Positions 35,640-47,390 are shown, counted from the first letter of the stretch. The stretch is DNA of 64,000 nt from Crossaster papposus (GCA_037893245.1 JBAIAA010000237.1:1-64000), one strand, 5' to 3'. The notes: generated from the sequence alone by a model not told the origin. Numbers and translations: made by a program.

Positions 35640-36330
35640 ACTTGTATGAATGGCAACAATAAATTAGTTGATATCACTGAACCAAACAAAATAGTTGGCA
35701 AGATGTATGAATTGGGATATCTCCTCCAAGCAGCTTAATAAAAACAACGGACCGTGGCTGTATCAATTCATTATACCAGTATATGTATAACACCTGATAT
35801 AATGAGAGACAACATCTTCTAATCTTTTGGAGTTTCACTGGTTGAACCATACTTTGTGTAGAAATCTGGTATTCGTTTTAAATAGTTTGTTTTAATTTAA
35901 AGAACACAGAGCATGATTGGCTGAATTTCTGTGGTGTTTTGTTATTAAGCGGTTTCAAACCGGGGGAGGCGATATTTTGTTTCAAATTTGATCTGCGGCT
36001 CAAAATAGATTCGCCGGTCTGAATTGAAAACTAACGAAATGGAAAGGAATTATGTTCTAATTCCGAAAGGTTTTGCCTCGCGCGCATGAGAGCCAGCTGA
36101 GTAATGATTAATGAGCAAACAGAAACAAAATAGGAAGTTTTGGCAGTATTCAGCGTTATTAAAGCGTATATTTCGCCATATTAAAGTTTTGAATTTCAGG
36201 TACCCTTTAACTACAATATATTATGGTTTGGTATAAAGCTGCATAATACAGACACTTTGGACAGTAAATACTTTGCTAAAGAAATTACAAACGGAATCTT
36301 GAATGAATTAAGCTTTTAAGACAAAAGCAT
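35640..36330. other. Intronic stretch, nothing assigned
   Basis: AT-rich with no supported exon or repeat pair. Confidence 0.4.
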
Positions 36331-36334
36331 TCGG

Positions 36335-36700
36335 TAAGTACTTGATCGAGTACTCGACTGAGTACTTTCCCAGTACTTTCCAAGTACTTTTGCCTCAAAA
36401 CTTTGATTAAAAGGTATATTTAGGCCTAGGCCTATATGCATCCAAAGTTTCAAGTTAATTATTTCTCTAACACTGACTTTAGTTGGTGTCTATTTTGTAA
36501 ATGTTTGTCTCGCTTTGTTCGAAACAAACACCTCGATATTTGGTAGTAAACAAAGTCTTCGTGGGGGACTCGTGATGTACTCGTGATGTACTCGGGATGT
36601 ACTCGGAAAGTACTCGGAAAGTACTCGGAAAGTACTCGAAAGGACTCGGAAAGTACTCGGAAAGAACTCGGAAAGTACTCGGAAAGTACTTGACAAGAAC
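36335..36700. repeat. AGTACTCGGAA minisatellite with inverted left arm
   Basis: Degenerate 11-bp units (gtactcggaaa) run over 36573-36700. At 36335-36395 the same motif is in the opposite orientation (gagtactttcccagtacttt). The pair could fold back. Ser/Val/Leu-rich minus-strand frames are repeat translations. Confidence 0.8.
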
Positions 36701-37339
36701 GCTGAAAAACAGAGACATTTCTGTACTTTCTCAAAGTCATTGACACAATAATAACTCCCACCGGCCGAGTCTCATCAGACATTAACCGTCTAGTGCACAC
36801 ACCCAACCCGAAAATGAGCGGTCTGTGTTTAATGGTCTGAATTAGCCACCTCTCGATCTCTCACTGCCGTAGTGTACAACAAAGGGCGGCCGACCCTCTA
36901 ATTAGCCACTGATGATGTCTCTCAGCCGTTCATAACTGCATTTTGCCGTCCATGGCTACTCGTGCGTGCCAACCCGAGAGTCCTGTGAACCTCGTGGCAT
37001 TGTGTATGAGAGCCATCGAAAAAAGAAAGAAAGACTAGATCCGCAGTGAGTGCATACACAATTATTGCACACGCGCGGTCTTTCATGGATGGTCACGTGC
37101 TGGAGGAAATTTACGTCCACCAATTAGTGTGACGCACAAGACGAACGTAACAGGCGCGGTTCTACCGCACCTTTTGTCTAGCCCCCCAACAAAAAATGCA
37201 ATAAAAAGTACATTCTGGAAAATACGTTTACTGGATCTGCGAAATTTAAAAGTAGACGTCAAGTGCGAAGGGTATAGCGCCCCTAAAATATTGGCTCTAG
37301 AACCGAACCGTTTACGCGCACACATGCGCACATTTGAAT

Positions 37340-37527
37340 GTTAATTTAAAATGTTAATTTAAATTTTAGATTTTAATTTTAGATTTTTTGTTTTGTTTTT
37401 GGTCTTGTTTTATTTTCATTTCTGTTTTAGGTACTATTTAGGTTATATGCAGGGCCCTTTTGGAAAGCAGTTTTTTAACTGATAAGGCCACCCTGGTTAA
37501 ATAAAACAACAAATAAATAAATAAATA
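37340..37527 (+). mobile_element. LINE-like 3' tail
   Basis: T-rich segment, then 'aaggccaccctggttaaata' and a terminal (AAAT)n run. 'ccctggttaaataaa' plus a simple tail is typical of truncated CR1/L2-like insertions in marine invertebrates. No reverse transcriptase remains. Confidence 0.5.
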
Positions 37528-38963
37528 TTCTGAACCATTACGTTTGCATCTCCTGCACCTAAGTTAAATAAACATCTCAAGTAGACGAACCGCGTGTCTC
37601 TTTATACTTTAGGCGATTTCCCCGAAAATAATCGAAATTATTATCAACAAATTCTGAACAGGAATTGATTGTATACTTTAGCAAAATTGCAGGTTCTGTC
37701 TGGGTTGGCTTATTATAGATTTGCTGTTTTGCAGAAAGTTGAAATATCGTAGCCGAAACTGAAGATATTGCACTTCATCCAACGTAATGCATCCGCGCGC
37801 ATTGATCTAGGTCACGTGCTAGAGGAAAGATACACTTTAGCTCGGGTGCGTTTTGGCAGTCATAACCAACAAATGGTTCTGTTTTGTATTATTTTATTTA
37901 ACCCTAACCCTCCCAAATCCTCCAAAGTCAATATGATTTTGCAAACACCCTAGGGATTTAGGTTTTTCACTTTAGGCATTTGGGTATTGCCCGATTGTGC
38001 TTAATTATCGCAAGTTGAAGATACCTTCCGAACCAGTTAATGGTTATGACTGTTTGTGCCTGCCAAAACGCACTCTGTATTTATACTTTACATTAATGTT
38101 TGGGCGTTCATACTACGAAAATGGCCGTCGGGCTTTTGCACAGTGAACGGGCATACATGCACGTACTGTGGATCTGGTATTTTGTATTCCGTAATCTCTT
38201 TATTAATATTAAGCTCCGCCCTGTGGTGTTCTGACAAATCCAGGCCGTGATCTACGACACGCACGTACTGGCATGCGTTCATGCGCGTAGGGCGCGCGCA
38301 GCTGGGACATGCGGTTTGGTATTGGTTGGAGAGAAGCACGTGCGCAGTCAAATTGACCATGAGACCAATAATCGATTTGGTTTGGATGTGCAAATATTGC
38401 AATGCGGATGAAATGTTGGTGATTAGCAGCTAAACGCACGTGTCAAGTTCCTAAACATCAATGTTCAATGGCTTAATTACATCCTCGTGCTAAACATGTT
38501 TAGCATGTCAACATGTTTACAAACTGATAGGAAGAAAGCGTTTAGAATTTCGCTTACTCAATTCAGACAGTTTTTGCAGTGTAGGTCAGACAACTAGAAC
38601 AAGTACCTTCGTCCCAATGCTCAACATTGAAAAGAAAAAAAGAAAAAAAAAGAAATGGTACATGGTCAATTTGATCCCTCTTGGAAAATTACTCATAACT
38701 TTTTTAAACATTGTCAGATGTTGACGGTTGATGTCTCATTTTAAAATGGAAAGGTGTATCTATCAAACCATACCTACATTATCTATGTTGGTTGCACATT
38801 CTCCGTGTGGCACTCCGTTATATTTTGTTTTCATTTCTTTTCTAGACGCACTGTATAATAATCTTGAACTGAAACCTCAACCAAACAACAACACAATTTC
38901 TCGCATTCCTCCAGTGTTGCTCACCATTTTCTGTCAATTCTTGTTTTTCTCACTCTCAAACAG

Positions 38964-39119
38964 TCCTGCAGAAAGGAACAGGTCTGCAAACAATCCGCGA
39001 AGAATACCTTCAAGTGCCGCTGCCCCATGTACACCTTCTGCGTGGCCGACGGTCGGAACTACGACGCCACCTGCAAATACAGCCAAGTGGGCCTGGTCTT
39101 CAAACAGCCCAAGTGGTGA
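38964..39119 (+). CDS. CART-type neuropeptide precursor, last coding exon
   Basis: Encodes residues 94-144 and TGA. After a pyrimidine-rich acceptor the frame starts in phase 0, matching the donor at 5919/5920. The domain begins Ser-Cys-Arg-Lys-Glu-Gln-Val-Cys and has six cysteines (precursor positions 95, 101, 111, 113, 119, 130) spaced x5, x9, x1, x5, x10. The signature Cys-x-Cys-Pro-x4-Cys is the same as in vertebrate CART, whose spacing is x5, x11, x1, x5, x6 with three disulphides. A 14-residue tail ends in Pro-Lys-Trp, longer than the one-residue vertebrate tail. CART peptides are secreted regulators of feeding and stress in vertebrates; the role here is unknown. GC-rich third positions stand out from the AT-rich flanks. 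Alternatives are other six-cysteine secreted peptides. No intact dibasic site precedes the domain. Confidence 0.72.
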   Translation, partial: SCRKEQVCKQSAKNTFKCRCPMYTFCVADGRNYDATCKYSQVGLVFKQPKW

Positions 39120-39273
39120 TTGGGTTAGCCCAGCAGGTGCGTTATATTGACCTGGCAGGTGGGCTATAGTTATAGGTCGATAATATAGCTATTATGAGGC
39201 AATATGGGTGTTTTATTGTACCATATCAAATAATAGCGCAACAAAATTGTCTCTAATTTGGGAAGTGCCCGCA

Positions 39274-39279
39274 ATTAAA
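39274..39279 (+). terminator. Possible poly(A) signal ATTAAA
   Basis: ATTAAA, the commonest variant signal, lies 155 bases after the CART-type stop codon and is followed by a GT-rich stretch (gggattgtgtg). Confidence 0.35.
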
Positions 39280-39589
39280 TACACGGGATTGTGTGCAATA
39301 ATCTTGACAAACCTCGCTGCGAGCGCGTTAACGTCTCACTGATGTTGGGAGGTGAACACACTTGTATAGTATTGGTATTACGCTCTAACGTCCTTAAACC
39401 GGGTTTAAAAACATTTGAAACCCATTCCGTCCTTTTCGTTTCTTTAATTACGTCAGAATGACGTAGTCCCTTGAGACGCAATGTATACCAAAATGTAAAT
39501 TTTTGGATACTCTTATCAGTCAACTTTCGACCATTTTGTTTTGCCAAATATCGCGGCACAAGACGAAACACCATAATGGTGTAAGAATA

Positions 39590-40700
39590 ACAGGCTTAAA
39601 GTGTTAAACTCTATTTTTGAAAGTACTTCTTATAGTCAAGATCCAGATTTAACTAAAAAGAGTAAGATAAGTCAATTTAATAACCAATACAAATTTGCTA
39701 CAACTGTTCATATATATACAAGGAACCCGAAAGTCAAGGCACCAGACTACAATATTTTTTTTTTTCTTGTTTTGTTCAGCATCCATAACGTTAAAACGGG
39801 TCAGCGTCACACCATTTACTATAAAATATGAATTCTCTATTGAAAATAACAATAACATTAACAGCAAAAGCAAAATGGTGTATACATACCTTTAAACATC
39901 ACTTTAGGCCGAATTACTTAGGCCGATATACTTGCCGTTGATTATCATGACACTTACTCAATGTATGGGTTTGGGTTTCATCTTAATGACCAGAACGAAC
40001 GGCAAATTATAATGTAATTACCTGACGTTGTCGGTGTAATATATATTATAGGTCAACCAAAACAAAGGTACCATGCACTTGTTTTTAATTAAGAAAACCT
40101 TGTGAGGAATCAAATAATATTTAGAGGACTATTTATTTATCGAGACAAAACTATAGTGAGACAAAACGAAACATACAATTCTAATTCTTTTAGCACTCGA
40201 TCTCCTTCAAAAAATGGCAAAAGATGAGCGTTATATCAAAATGCGTTTCGTTTTGAATTGAAAACAAGCATTTAAAGAAAATAATGTGACTCATTAAACA
40301 TGAAATTGGGATGCCTCAAGCGAATTTATTACCCAATCTAGCAATGGTATAGAATCACACATCGTAAAATCAAGAAAGTATGGGGAACGTATTATGCTTT
40401 AATGCCTTACTGAAAATCAATTACGATATTTCTCGACCGATTTATTTCCGAGTTCTGCTCAGATTGTCTCATTACCAAGGCAGGAATGTATTCAGGTATT
40501 GTCATAAAATACAGTTTAGTTTATCGTGCGTTATGTCCGCATTTATGTGACGAAGTTACTTATAAACTGGATTGAATTTTTCGCTACACCTGTTCAACTT
40601 TAATACGAATTTATTAAATTAAGAAATGTATGCGAATGCTTGTTCTGATGTGCTGTTTTTGTGTGTGTTTTTTCTTCTTCTTTTAACAGGACTATTTGAT
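39590..40700. other. AT-rich intergenic DNA
   Basis: No supported gene. Frames at 39601-39895 are AT-rich and overlap on both strands. Confidence 0.45.
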
Positions 40701-41457
40701 GGAACAACCGCGGAAATCAACAAAATCAAGCAAGGGAAGCAGTTAAATATACACCTTATCCACGGTGAAGCTATTTTTGATCGTGCTCCCTGAACCACAT
40801 ACGTAATTTTGTCGAGCGATAATTTGTGCGCGTAATGATAGACACGCGTATTTATATACACGCATGAATCAATGAACGCGTTTAAAGTCGTGCGCCTTAT
40901 CGCACGACTTTGTTTGGGCGTGGCGGCGTTACGACCAATTCAAGGCCTTGTAAACCGTTAAATTGAATGGTGCCAGACTATTTATGCGTTCCAATCGTCG
41001 CTTTAAAAAAAGAAAAAAGAAAGTGGCTTAAAACGTTAGCGTAACCTTCATAGCAAATTTTTAAATACTAATCAGAACAGACTGGTATTAATTTGTAATT
41101 AACTTTATTTCATTACTTTCATTTCTATGTGAAAGTTCCAAAAAGGAAGATTTTACTTCACTTTCAAATTAAGATGGCCGACCCGTGAATAAGGTGTATA
41201 CTCATCACACTACTTATCCAACCTTAAGGCAATGTATTAGTTTAATCACTGGAAAAATAAGCAGTTGTTACATATAAAATGCACACTATAATGGTGTAAT
41301 ATTTGTTTTCTTCGGGTATTGGATAACTAAACAGGCTGATTTAAAAATGAAGTGGCATTTTTGTTTGGCATCTTTGTTGTGTTTTGTTAATTCTTCAGTG
41401 CCACAAAATGTTAGTTTCGTATGGAAAATTAATCAGTGGGCGTCTCGCGTGATTGAC

Positions 41458-41679
41458 TTAAATTAATAATACTTCGCTTAATGACATGTAAATAATGAAA
41501 TACATAATTGCATTATTAATGGTGACGAAGCAGACTGGTATCCATGTTTTAATGTCCACATTTAAATTTCGATCGTCTTTGTGCAGTCTGGGAACCACTC
41601 TCGGGACGGCCACGTGTGTAAAAAATAGTTCGTAGATGAATCCATTCATAACATGTGAGATCCAATTAACGTCTGACAT
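41458..41679 (-). other. Open frame of 73 codons, doubtful
   Basis: Starts with ATG on the minus strand just after an acceptor-like cag. It has a hydrophobic C-terminal half and balanced codons, and stops at TAA. No family is recognised and no donor or poly(A) signal is visible nearby, so it may be chance. Confidence 0.18.
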
Positions 41680-42054
41680 CTGATCTTCTTGTTGAATTTA
41701 GGACACATTCTTTGATTACATAAAGCAAAGAACGTATACATATCTGCAAACATTTTTTGTTTAAAAGAGGTTTGAAAGGTGTAATCAGGACACTAAAAAT
41801 GTCCTACCCCACATGGACTGACTCAGATGTAATAATAATAATAATAATAATATATGTTGATTTAAAGAGCACTACACATGCGCCTCAGCACTCTGTACAT
41901 TGGGAATTAATCTTATAATTTGTTATAACTAATATTTGTTTTCGAATAATAGCATTTCCATATAGATCGTAATATAGAACGTAATATGCATGAATAGGAT
42001 GATTATTGTAAAGCACATTAAACACATTGGCTTACCCTTAAAAAGCTTAATGAC

Positions 42055-42085
<31 letters not shown>

Positions 42086-42574
42086 AGCCATGTGACTTAT
42101 AACATGCTCTAGTCGATTTTTTGTTTGTTTTGTGTGTGTGTGTAGACCACGTCCGAATCTTGTGTTTCGAGCTATGGGGCTATGTCATCGTGGGTTGCAA
42201 AGACCTATAGGCACACAATGGGCGTAGCCATAGCCCTGGAATCTCGTTTCGGAAACGGTCTTAGTTTTATTTGGTTGGAGCTTTTAATTAAAGCTGTCAT
42301 TGACTATAATTATGGGTGTTCTCCAAAATTAGAAAACCAATCTATTTTTAGGGTGTAAAATGCGCGCGCGTTGCCTTTAAAAACGCATGCGGCGTGTGCG
42401 CGGCTGGTGGCGCCACTAAAACAAAATTCCTAATTGTGTTTGCCGATTAGTCTATCATTAGAAAAGGAAGGGGTATTTTATCTAATTTCAGCCTTTGGGG
42501 AATAACTAAGCTATTAGAGAGAATTTATGATTGATCAGGGGAAATAATTACTCATTAACGTGCATACGATAATG

Positions 42575-42889
42575 GGAAATGCGTCGCACATGAGTGACCA
42601 AGAACGGGGAAAGGACACTATAGACGAGGCAACTCTGAGCTGTTTGTCCTTAGTTGCAATCGCCCTAACGTGGATATTTTACGATATTAGGAGGAGGAAA
42701 AGGAAATGGGAGATTATCACTATATACATCAAGCCAAAGTTATTACATCGTGTGCTATTCGTTGTTGTTGTTGTACCTCTGTCTAAGATACTGTATTTAT
42801 ATTGGTCTAGAACGATCACGTGTTTGTTGTTTAACAACGGGAGCTGTATATCATTGGTACCCACGCAATTTTCACCTGCACACTATTAA
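42575..42889 (+). other. Open frame with two predicted membrane segments
   Basis: From the ATG at 42572 region (Met-Gly-Asn-Ala-Ser) the frame gives about 105 residues. One hydrophobic segment (Ala-Thr-Leu-Ser-Cys-Leu... to Trp-Ile-Phe) is followed by Arg-Arg-Arg-Lys-Arg-Lys, then a second one with a run of valines. The positive loop would be cytoplasmic. No splice partner or family is recognised. Confidence 0.22.
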
Positions 42890-43188
42890 CGATAGTAAAC
42901 TGTAGTGGAGCAGCGAACGAGCAGACGAAGTTTGTGAGTTCATTTCGTTTGCGTTATTAACGTTACTACAGTATAATACATGTTCACTGGAACGTTTTGT
43001 ATTTTCAGTCCTCATAAATGTCTGCTGAGTTTCAAGACAGAGGTATAACAAAACGATTGTTGACTGCTGTGACGTGGGATATGACGTTTCAATCACCCTC
43101 GGGGATGCATAGCAATAAGTGTCCCCCGTGTGTTCAAACCGTCATATCCCACATCACATTATTGTTTTCAGGGTTTTGAGCTATACAT

Positions 43189-43598
43189 GGTGGCCCAAAA
43201 AACGGACACGCATATACCTCAACGGACAAGCATACTTCCACTGCCCTTGGACCAAAACTACCTATAACAATGGATGAATAATCTTTCTAGAATATAAATG
43301 ATATCAGGATATCTTGATTCGGGCTAGTCGTGACAGCTCCAGATTCTATTTTGTGAAGCGAATTAGTCAGAGGTTCTTTCGCACCGTGAAATAACTAAAC
43401 CGTGTCATGTCAAATTCGCGGGCGCGCGCGGTTGTTATTTTATTGGCGCGAAGGAACCTCTGACTGGGCTTCACAAAATGGGGTCTGGAGCTAAAACTCT
43501 AGCATAAATCGAGATATCTTGGTATCACTTTTTCTTTTATAAAGATTCTCCATTCATTGTTATATGTAGTTTGCTTGTCTGGTTTTTGTAGGCCACCC
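43189..43598. mobile_element. Foldback MITE, family FB-A, copy 2
   Basis: Ends ggtggcccaaaaaacggaca and gtctggtttttgtaggccac. Inner paired blocks such as 'agctccagattctattttgt' and 'acaaaatggggtctggagct' match copy 1 at 901-1319 in order. Confidence 0.85.
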
Positions 43599-43609
43599 TG
43601 AATAATGCA

Positions 43610-44950
43610 ATGGGCACAAATACATTATTGTCCAAACCTCATGGCATTTCGGATGTGGTGGCATCTCGTGTTCCATAGTCAAATTTCCAAAATGACATTC
43701 ATATTATAGGAATTCGGTCTGTACCAGAAGTCCATAACACCGACACAAAGTCGAGAGCCCGTAAGTTTAGACGCGATAGCAGAGACAAAGCCGTAGTTTT
43801 GGAAATACGTTAGAACATTGTAAAAGTAGATTGGTGTCCACGATCTGTTCTTAATGAATCAGTGCCGTAAAGTCAGGGAACTCAAAAAAACTCGTCATAA
43901 ACATTTCTTTTCGATTTTGTTTTTGTGAAAAAAGGCCGGGTGACATATATTTTAAAGACTTTTATCGATGTATAATCATTAATTAAAAATATATCTGTAA
44001 ATAATTATAAATATAGAAACTCACTAGCTACGTCTAAATCTGAACTTTAAAAAAACATTGGCAATCCTTTGTAATAACCGTCTTAATTTATCCTAATGTG
44101 ATAAAAAACCACAGCTCAGTAGAATAATTTCTTGCTCTTCTATAATTATTGAAGTTTACAAGTCTTATCAGAATAGTTACATAACTGCAATACTAAATCC
44201 ATGTTGCTGTACAATACGTCGTGTCGCATCCCTACGTAGTGCGTCCAGCACCGTATTATTGGTATATATTGCCTGTTTAGTGTCATAATACTTTCTGTCC
44301 TTATTTTTTTGTTTAGTGTTATTGCGCATTAAAATAAAAGTTAGAATGGACATCTCCTCTTACTGTTTCAGTTTTATCTATGCGTACAAAAATAAATTAA
44401 AAACGTAACCAAACAAACCGTCAGAAGTGCCCACGTTCGTAACAATAATTATTTTAGTCAGTGGTATCACGTGCCCAGTCACTGTACCCATTGCGGCACC
44501 TAATATTCCCGAAGTTTTTGGGCCTCTCTGAAACCTTTGCTTAGTCTATGGCTTCGGTTCGCCTCCGAATTCCAAATCACTGAGAAGCAAAAAGAAATGG
44601 AGACAAATGGAAATAGTCTAACTTTTGGGTTCACATCAATCGAGTGAATGTTTCTGAAGCACAACAGACATAAGAATGTGGCTGGAGATCGCGCAACTAG
44701 GAATCTAAAATCATCTTAAGCCAAAGACAAAGACGAAGCCAGGGATTCAAAAAGGCCCTACGTCAGACAGAGTGGTGCACAGTATGACAGAACTGTTCAC
44801 TTGAAGATACAAGCAAGACATTTGGCAAAGTCAAAGTAAGTCATGAGAAAGATAGTTTTAGCCTTTAACCAAAATATAGGTAGAATATAGCATGCAGCCA
44901 TTTAGATTTGTTTTTTTAATAAAGGACAAATTGGTCATGGCCCTATAGCC
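43610..44950. other. AT-rich DNA, nothing assigned
   Basis: No coding frame above chance and no repeat pair recognised. Confidence 0.45.
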
Positions 44951-45114
44951 AAATACCTTTCATATGACATACTATGACTGTGTGTCAAATTTCAAGGTTT
45001 TATTGTTTAGATTGAACAATTATTGTTCAATAATCTGCCTGACTATAGATATTTGGGGTAAGGAATTGGGGCTTCTAATATTTCCGGAAACCGCTATGTG
45101 TTCGCACACACACA

Positions 45115-45284
45115 CGTTTGTTTATGGTGTAAATCGAGGAGTTACCTTTGTCCATCTCGAAAATGACGGCTCTCATTGGTTTTGTACACGAATCTCAATC
45201 GAGGTCGTCCTCGATTCTAACCCTAACCCCAATTCACCTTCGTGTCGCCAGGTATGTGTCCTCCATTTACACCATAAACAAACG
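45115..45284. mobile_element. MITE of the GTTTGTTTATGGTGTAAAT family, copy 2
   Basis: The 20-bp terminal inverted repeats are at 45115-45134 and 45265-45284. Slightly shorter than copy 1 at 35093-35285 through an internal deletion. The 172-residue + frame at 44964-45482 is produced by this element. Confidence 0.92.
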
Positions 45285-45323
45285 CAAACAGACGTACTTG
45301 ACACATCAGACATACATCCGTTA

Positions 45324-46354
45324 GGGAGCGTCTCAAAAGTCGGGAACGTTCCCGTCAAAACGGAACGTTCCCATTTGAACGTTCCTTTTTCAGTGGATCG
45401 CGTCCGCATGCCCGTTGGGACACGGCGGCATGATTTTTTGACCATTCCCGTGGGAACGTTCCAACGGGAACGATCTGCCTGAACGTGCAATTGGGAACAT
45501 TCGCACATTGTCTGCTTTGTGCCCGATTGCGTGCATGTTTGTTGTGTTTGCGCTCCATTGCCGGAGTTGCGTTGACTTTAACGAGTAAACAAAGAACAAC
45601 AGACGTCCAGGTAGGTTCATAAATATATGTTTTTAACCAGTCTGAAACAATTCGACTACTTTTAAATATGTTGTCAATTTTGTAAGAATAATAAAGTGTA
45701 TAATGTTCCGTTACGTGACTCACGGCGTGAGTCACGCTCGCCGCTAAATCCTCACATCAAGACTACATTTAATGAACGTTATTTCATAGTACAATGGAGG
45801 ATAATTATATTTTACGTAATTTCCACATTTCATAGATGTAGTGTCATTTTAAACTGCAGTTAAGTGGTGACCAATGACTGAGATTTTTTTAATTTGTTCA
45901 TAAGTCTGGATAATCGTGCTTTTTAAGTCTGGGTAATCAGACATTTTAGTAGTTCCGGCAAATCGTTACCTTCCATCCTACCGACGGTCGTACAGCTGGG
46001 ATACGTCGAAACACTTGCATTTTTTTTCAAACACTTTTATTCAACATTTTAATTGAACACATTTTCATAGGTGGTCTTCATAATCACCAGCGACGTCCTA
46101 GGGTATCGAGACGCCATTTTGTTAGAAATTACAAGTTCGCATACAGGCCGAGTTCCCAAATGGCTAAAACCGTGCAACCGTCCAAATGGGAATGCGTAGA
46201 TTTCTTGCCTGGGAACATGCGGGAACAGCGCCCGCGGTGGAACGTCCAAATGGGGATATGCCCGCGATCCAGCGGGGACACGGAGTATGCCCGGCGGGAC
46301 GGTGATGTGTTCTCATTTGGACGTTCCAAGCGTTCCGACTTTTGAGACGCTCCC
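45324..46354. mobile_element. Non-autonomous PIF/Harbinger-like element
   Basis: Inverted ends gggagcgtctcaaaagtcgg and ccgacttttgagacgctccc are flanked by a 3-bp TTA on both sides (45321-45323, 46355-46357). This is the target duplication expected for PIF/Harbinger. Subterminal ggaacgttcc palindromes recur near both ends and could be transposase sites. No DDE transposase or Myb-like frame is recognisable, so it is probably non-autonomous. Confidence 0.7.
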
Positions 46355-46959
46355 TTAACGGGCGTGGTTATAATTATGTAGCAAGAAAACTTATCCGAGA
46401 GATTTGCTTCTGAGGGATTTGTGTTAACCCTCGGGTGAACAAAAGGAAGTCTTTTATACGAAATCAATCATTTCTTTTGTTTAGTTTATCATCTAAAACA
46501 AAAGATCCAATATTGGATTACCACTTCATATTTCAATATTATGTGACACAGCACATCAAAAATCAAGAATTAGTCAGAAAATGACTGTTTGAGATTATGT
46601 ACATAGTAATATTGGAAATTCCATAAGCTTGCTACAGGCTTGCGATGGGTATCATTAGAAAGCTTATTGAATTTCTAATTATACTGTGTACATATCTCAA
46701 AAAGTGATTTTCCGACTTATTCCTGATTTGTTGACGTGCTGGGTCAAATATTTTGTTCAACCTCGATTCCCGTTTGAGGAAGATTACATTTCAAACTGTT
46801 CATTGTTTTGCCAGGGCCACGTGTTAATGAGTCAACAATCGCAGATGGCGGAAGACACATTAATGTGTCTCGTGCTTTCTGCTCGATTTACGTGTCAATT
46901 ATCCGTACACGGCAAACGATATACACCGCAAGATATGGGACCGAGCGACTCCCCCTTAT

Positions 46960-47236
46960 AATAATGTTCGTGCTTATATAGCGCTTTGCATCGTATCAAC
47001 GATCTCAAAGCGCTTTACAATTATTACCCCGTTCATCAGGCCCTGTACCACGCGGCAGCCGTTTATAGGCGCTCAATCGGCCTCGACCCTCACAGGTACC
47101 CATTTATACTCCTGGGTGGAGAGAGGCAATTGTAGTTAAGTGTCTTGCCCAAGGGCACAAACACCATGTTCCTGGTCGGGTTCGAACCCAAGCACCATCG
47201 TACATGAGTGGAACACCGTAACCACTGGGCCATGAC
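46960..47236 (+). repeat. SINE-like dispersed repeat, copy 3
   Basis: The best preserved copy: 'tatatagcgctttgcatcgt', 'tatactcctgggtggagaga', 'taagtgtcttgcccaagggc', and the B-box-like 'cgggttcgaacccaagcacc'. A GGAATGTTGTGG-family repeat adjoins it on the right. Confidence 0.6.
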
Positions 47237-47390
47237 ATTCTACATACCTATACACCCCTAGACTATTGTAACCTAACGCACCCCCTAAAAACCTCATAAG
47301 AAACCACAACATTCCGCAAGTACAATGAACACCGCAATGGAAGGGGGGGGGGGGGGTCTCTCCGTCCCATATATTGCTTCATAAGAGCTA
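47236..47390 (-). mobile_element. Repeat of the GGAATGTTGTGG family, copy 3
   Basis: Reverse orientation: 'acctatacacccctagacta', 'ccacaacattccgcaag', and tctccgtcccatat at the end. Confidence 0.65.

Larger units (their letters stand above)
5920..38963 (+). other. 33-kb intron of the CART-type gene
   Basis: Bounded by GTAAGT at 5920-5925 and a pyrimidine-rich acceptor (ttgtttttctcactctcaaa then cag, AG at 38962-38963). Both junctions are phase 0, so direct joining keeps the frame; an extra internal exon of a multiple-of-three length cannot be excluded, and the absence of a dibasic cleavage site in the joined product makes one worth looking for. The intron is packed with transposons and tandem repeats and holds a few minus-strand exon candidates, listed separately. 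Confidence 0.55.

Noticed and set aside
38964..39119. Prokineticin-, agatoxin- or insulin-like reading of the six-cysteine domain
   Set aside because: The cysteine number and spacing, especially Cys-x-Cys-Pro-x4-Cys, fit CART much better; those families have different spacing or more cysteines.
44964..45482. 172-codon + frame
   Set aside because: It crosses a MITE (45115-45284) and the end of the PIF/Harbinger-like element, and the related MITE copy at 35 kb does not keep the frame.
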